NCBI RefSeq assembly: GCF_022370755.2
Contig: NZ_CP092364.2
Coordinates: forward strand, 4,650,001 to 4,714,000
DNA length: 64,000 bases
Origin: Mycolicibacterium goodii
GTDB lineage: Bacteria > Actinomycetota > Actinomycetes > Mycobacteriales > Mycobacteriaceae
Reading direction: 5' to 3'
Positions 62,884 through 64,000 of the stretch are shown here, piece after piece. A program made the translations under genes and the position numbers. The first letter of the stretch is position 1. Every line of letters begins with the position of its first letter. Below the pieces are notes generated by a model that searched no databases, was not told where the DNA came from, and was given only the letters and a program-made list of their open reading frames with translations.

Positions 62884-64000
62884 CGGGGCTCCTCTCCTGC
62901 AGCCGGTTCGGCGAGCGACACCGTCATCCCGCGTGCGACCGGCCCAAGCAGCAGCTGGGTGGCCGTGCTGGCCGGTTGACCGGTGATCACACTGAGCGTC
63001 ACACGTTCCTGCTCACTGCCGACGGGGCCGACGTTGCCCCCGAACGATGCGGCCGCGGCTTCGGCCGCCATCGGCCCCGCCTGCACGGGAGCGGCCGGAG
63101 CCGGTGGCGGCCCACCCGGTTTCGGTGCGACCGGCGCCAACGGCGACTGGTTGACACCGGGCGGCGGCGTGGACGGCAGCCCGGGATTCGCCGAGCCAGC
63201 TGCCGGCGGTGCCGGCAGCATCCCCGGTGGCAATGGCGGATTCGGGTCGGCCAGACTCGGATTCGGGTTGATCAGCGGCGGGCCGACCGCGACCAGGTTC
63301 CCGTTCTCACCGACGACGGTGCCCGGCGGGGGCGCGAGATCCTTGGGCGGTTGGTAGTTTCGCGGCAGCATCTGGTCCGGCAGCGCGGGTCGCGTCACCA
63401 CGAGCGGCGCGGTGAAACAGCTGGGCCCTTTGAGTTCCCCGTACTGCGGGCAATCGGCGCGGGTGTAGGTGTGGCTCGGGGTGAACGACAGGTTCATCCG
63501 CATGTTGCCGACGTTGCTTTCGGGCCGCCAGACCTCCTGGAAGAACTTGTCGGACAGTTGGTTCAGTTTGACGAACGCCGGCAGCCAGTGGTGCGATGTG
63601 TCGGCCAGGTTGCCCACCACCGGCGTCAGCTCAGAGGTGATCGTCACCATCCGGTCGGTGTGGTTGTTCAGCGCGGTACGGGTGGTGTCGAGGGTTTTCA
63701 TGCCTGCGCTGATCAGGGAGTCGAGTTGGGACCGCTGCTCCACGAGCGTCTGCATCGGACGGACGGCCGTGTGCAGGGCGTCGACCAACTCGGGCGCGGT
63801 TTGCTGCAGACCGCGGGTGGCCTCGATGAGTGCCGACATCGTGGTGGGACCCGCCGGGTCGGTCGCCACGATGGAATCGACCTCGTCGATGAGGCGATTC
63901 AATTGCGCGCCGCTGGTGAGCAATTCGTTGCGGCGCCCTTCGGTGGCAGCGTTGACCGCGGCGAGCAGACCCACGGTGTGGTCCTCGCGGCCGCGGCCGG
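62880..64000 (-). CDS. mceA: Mce family protein A (partial, N-terminus outside the window)
   Basis: The frame is open to the window edge. The visible 373 residues are the helical C-terminal half, with NHTDRMVTITSELTPVVGNL and FQEVWRPESNVGNMR. Then come the two-Cys segment DCPQYGELKGPSCF and a long Pro/Gly/Ala tail (LPPGMLPAPPAAG and similar). The MCE domain and membrane helix should lie beyond 64000, and the yrbEA/yrbEB permease genes are expected further upstream. Confidence 0.87.
   Translation of the reverse strand, partial: GRGREDHTVGLLAAVNAATEGRRNELLTSGAQLNRLIDEVDSIVATDPAGPTTMSALIEATRGLQQTAPELVDALHTAVRPMQTLVEQRSQLDSLISAGMKTLDTTRTALNNHTDRMVTITSELTPVVGNLADTSHHWLPAFVKLNQLSDKFFQEVWRPESNVGNMRMNLSFTPSHTYTRADCPQYGELKGPSCFTAPLVVTRPALPDQMLPRNYQPPKDLAPPPGTVVGENGNLVAVGPPLINPNPSLADPNPPLPPGMLPAPPAAGSANPGLPSTPPPGVNQSPLAPVAPKPGGPPPAPAAPVQAGPMAAEAAAASFGGNVGPVGSEQERVTLSVITGQPASTATQLLLGPVARGMTVSLAEPAAGEEPR

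Overview
The window is about 64 kb of high-GC actinobacterial chromosome. The content points to a fast-growing mycobacterium close to Mycolicibacterium smegmatis: an mce operon, mycolate-type S-adenosylmethionine methyltransferases and a Kas-type ketosynthase, PknF-like kinases, cutinase, a GAP/sulfolipid-addressing protein, mycothiol-type arsenate reductase, two cytochromes P450, and an Rsr (Ro60) gene preceded by Y RNAs. I see no integrase, transposase, prophage or CRISPR array. The species call is inferred from gene content only.

Layout. 1-8 kb: a P450, two tiny exported His/Pro-containing peptides (1549-1758 and 7641-7781) that share leader and promoter sequence, a fatty-acid desaturase, a NYN/OST-HTH protein, two tandem cyclopropane-mycolate-synthase-type methyltransferases, and a KasA/KasB-like ketosynthase with Asp at the position of the catalytic Cys. 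8-16.5 kb: a PknH-sensor-like lipoprotein, a Ser/Thr kinase fused to an amino-acid-binding domain, a divergent UPF0104/LPG-synthase-type membrane protein with an internal pseudokinase, a SNF2-type ATPase and a Pro/Ala-rich membrane protein. 16.5-19.9 kb: a lipoprotein, rsr, two tandem Y RNAs (one carrying a circularly permuted tRNA-like module) and two small genes. 19.9-25.6 kb: a PknF-like kinase, a polytopic membrane protein and a second Pro/Thr-rich protein with TQMAP repeats.

25.6-32.5 kb: two decayed genes (amidohydrolase and Lrp/AsnC regulator), then esterase, GAP-family exporter, TetR regulator and arylsulfatase, with one operator sequence upstream of both the regulator/exporter pair and the sulfatase, then a cutinase. 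32.6-42.3 kb: a histidine-utilisation operon rpiR-hutU-M20 amidohydrolase-hutF-hutI-hutH with overlapping start/stop codons and a divergent NCS1 permease. 42.3-45.2 kb: an arsenic island with two arsR genes, arsI, acr3 and arsC, and three copies of a candidate ArsR box. 45.2-50.3 kb: MFS transporter, TetR, P450, MarR and zinc-free alcohol dehydrogenase-like oxidoreductase, the last two sharing a GCTTCGA-NN-TCGAAGC operator. 50.5-55.5 kb: tRNA-Tyr, yajQ and a sulfonate-type ABC transporter with a flavin monooxygenase. 55.6-64 kb: the 3' part of an mce operon (mceA truncated by the window edge, then mceB-F, an Mce-associated protein and a secreted DUF3298-type protein), all on the minus strand.

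Two copies of a 50-bp palindromic element lie at 51.2 and 55.6 kb. The most unusual items are the paired Y RNAs with rsr, the Cys-to-Asp ketosynthase, the twin peptide genes with a shared palindrome, the kinase/amino-acid-binding fusion facing a pseudokinase membrane protein, and the small regulons whose operators can be read directly from the DNA.
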